Of a stretch of 6,247 nt of DNA, positions 5,394-6,247 are shown piece by piece. The notes under the pieces were generated by a model. That model saw only the letters and a program-made list of their open reading frames with translations. It made no database searches and was not told where the DNA came from. Position numbers and translations under genes: made by a program. Origin of the DNA: Bifidobacterium breve (lineage in GTDB: Bacteria > Actinomycetota > Actinomycetes > Mycobacteriales > Mycobacteriaceae); the NCBI GenBank assembly GCA_945882475.1, contig CAMCWJ010000175.1, positions 1 to 6,247 on the forward strand, in the 5' to 3' direction. Positions within the stretch are counted from its first letter, which is position 1. Each line of letters begins with the position of its first letter.

Positions 5394-6247
5394 CTATAGC
5401 ATCCGCTGTGGGCGGGTCATAGCCTTTGCTCGGCGAATCGAGACCCGTGACCACAAGAACTGTTGCAGCGCCAGGGTGGCCCACCCAGCCAATGCCATCC
5501 CCGAGATGTTTACGACCAGTTGCAGTGTGCTCGACCAAACTTCGTGGCCCGCCCCGACGGCGATCCCCAGGGCGATGTTGCCTGCGGCTGGAACAGTCGT
5601 CACCGAGATGAAGACACCCGCCAAACCACTGGATCGCGTTGAAGTGAGCGCCAGAACACCGGCGGCCCCCGCGATGACCGCCACGATGAACGACCACTTG
5701 TCCGGACTGTAAATGAAGTGTGTCGCCGGGCGCGGACCGGTCACGTCCGCGATCGTGATCCAGCCAACGGCCCGGCCCGCTAGTGCTAAGACCGTCGTGA
5801 CGGCAATAGCAGCGGCGAAGCCCAGAATGAGTGTTCTGAGTGCAATCCCGAGGAGGGCGTACCGACGGCGAACCAGTGCAACCCCGAGTGCGGCCACGGC
5901 ACCGAACTCCGGACCAAGGACCATCGCACCGATGACGAGGATCTGGGAATCCAGGACGATGGCGATCGCAGCGATCACGGTCGCCAGCGACATGAAACTC
6001 AGATAGGTCCAATTCAGTTCGGACTCCTCATAGGAGCGCTGTGCGACATCGGCCCACACCACCGCGTCGGCGCTGCTACCAGGGGCCGCCAACTCGGCGT
6101 CGAAGCCCGCAGAGGACATCCAGGTGTCGACATGCTGTATCTCGATGGTCCCGTCGTGATGCACGCCCAGTGCGCGTAACTGAGTCACGACGTCATTGAC
6201 AGCCTCGCGGGGCAGATCGGCGACCACGACGTCGCCCGTGGGGCGAA
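5394..6247 (-). CDS. DUF389 family membrane protein, N-terminus beyond window edge
   Basis: The frame runs from the right edge to TAG at 5396-5394, giving about 283 residues. The first codons in the window (RPTGDVVVADLPREAVNDVVTQLRALGVHHDGTIEIQHVDTW) match the N-terminal cytoplasmic region usual in actinobacterial DUF389 proteins, so the true start lies outside; the GTG at 6227-6225 is in frame but would cut this conserved region. A linker (SYEESELNWTYLSFM) leads into the DUF389 membrane core: LATVIAAIAIVLDSQILVIGAMVLGPEFGAVAALGVALVRRR, then several more hydrophobic segments including IALRTLILGFAAAIAVTTVLALA, WSFIVAVIAGAAGVLAL, the GLAGVFISVTTVPAAGNIALGIAVG loop-helix, and LQLVVNISGMALAGWATLALQQFLW, ending in a basic tail. 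The GAMVLGPEFG and TVPAAGNIA segments are the family's most recognisable blocks. The biochemical function of DUF389 is not established. It converges on the copper ATPase and shares only the terminator region with it, so no functional link is implied. Confidence 0.88.
   Translation of the reverse strand, partial: RPTGDVVVADLPREAVNDVVTQLRALGVHHDGTIEIQHVDTWMSSAGFDAELAAPGSSADAVVWADVAQRSYEESELNWTYLSFMSLATVIAAIAIVLDSQILVIGAMVLGPEFGAVAALGVALVRRRYALLGIALRTLILGFAAAIAVTTVLALAGRAVGWITIADVTGPRPATHFIYSPDKWSFIVAVIAGAAGVLALTSTRSSGLAGVFISVTTVPAAGNIALGIAVGAGHEVWSSTLQLVVNISGMALAGWATLALQQFLWSRVSIRRAKAMTRPQRML

Noticed and set aside
5287..6012. Second long minus-strand open frame overlapping DUF389
   Set aside because: It is in another frame of the same strand as a gene with clear DUF389 blocks; its translation is low-complexity Arg/Gly/His-rich and has no recognisable membrane or domain pattern.
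1..6247. Insertion sequences, CRISPR arrays, tRNA or rRNA genes, phage or defence genes
   Set aside because: I looked for transposase motifs, regularly spaced repeats and RNA-gene folds and saw none; coding density and gene types are those of ordinary chromosomal DNA.

Overview
The window is high-GC DNA with mycobacterial gene content and order. The truncated hemD end and the HemB protein closely resemble, from memory, the Mycobacterium tuberculosis Rv0511 and Rv0512 proteins, and a small membrane protein follows hemB as Rv0513 does there. Mycobacterium sensu lato (for example Mycolicibacterium) is the likely source. This is inferred from protein resemblance and gene order, not from a database search.

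Layout. Positions 1-3072 are a tightly packed plus-strand run that looks like one operon: the 3' end of hemD (uroporphyrinogen-III synthase domain), hemB (porphobilinogen synthase), then four small membrane proteins of unknown function (about 140, 142, 160 and 85 residues). Junctions are 4-bp ATGA/GTGA overlaps or gaps of 8-14 bp, so translational coupling is expected. Positions 3053-3088 hold the control region of the next gene: a near-consensus promoter with a perfect 9+9 bp inverted repeat between its -35 and -10 boxes, the form of a CsoR-type copper operator. It overlaps the 3' end of the last small membrane gene. Positions 3089-5203 encode a complete 704-residue Cu(I)-exporting P1B-type ATPase with all catalytic and copper-site motifs. 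Its GTG start lies where transcription should begin, which suggests a leaderless mRNA. Positions 5204-5393 are a convergent intergenic region with a perfect 18-bp stem, 12-nt loop hairpin, probably a two-way transcription stop. Positions 5394-6247 (minus strand) hold a DUF389-family membrane protein whose N-terminus lies beyond the window edge.

How it works together. HemB makes porphobilinogen from two 5-aminolevulinate molecules. HemD closes and inverts the linear tetrapyrrole to uroporphyrinogen III, the precursor of heme and siroheme/cobalamin. The downstream membrane proteins are probably co-transcribed, but nothing in them shows a heme role. The copper ATPase is a separate unit, probably repressed by a CsoR/RicR-type regulator encoded elsewhere, since no regulator or copper chaperone gene is present here.

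I see no RNA genes, insertion sequences or CRISPR arrays. There is no strong sign of an undescribed multi-gene system. The best points for a second look are the copper promoter/operator architecture, the long convergent hairpin, and a 16-bp tandem duplication that supplies a ribosome binding site.
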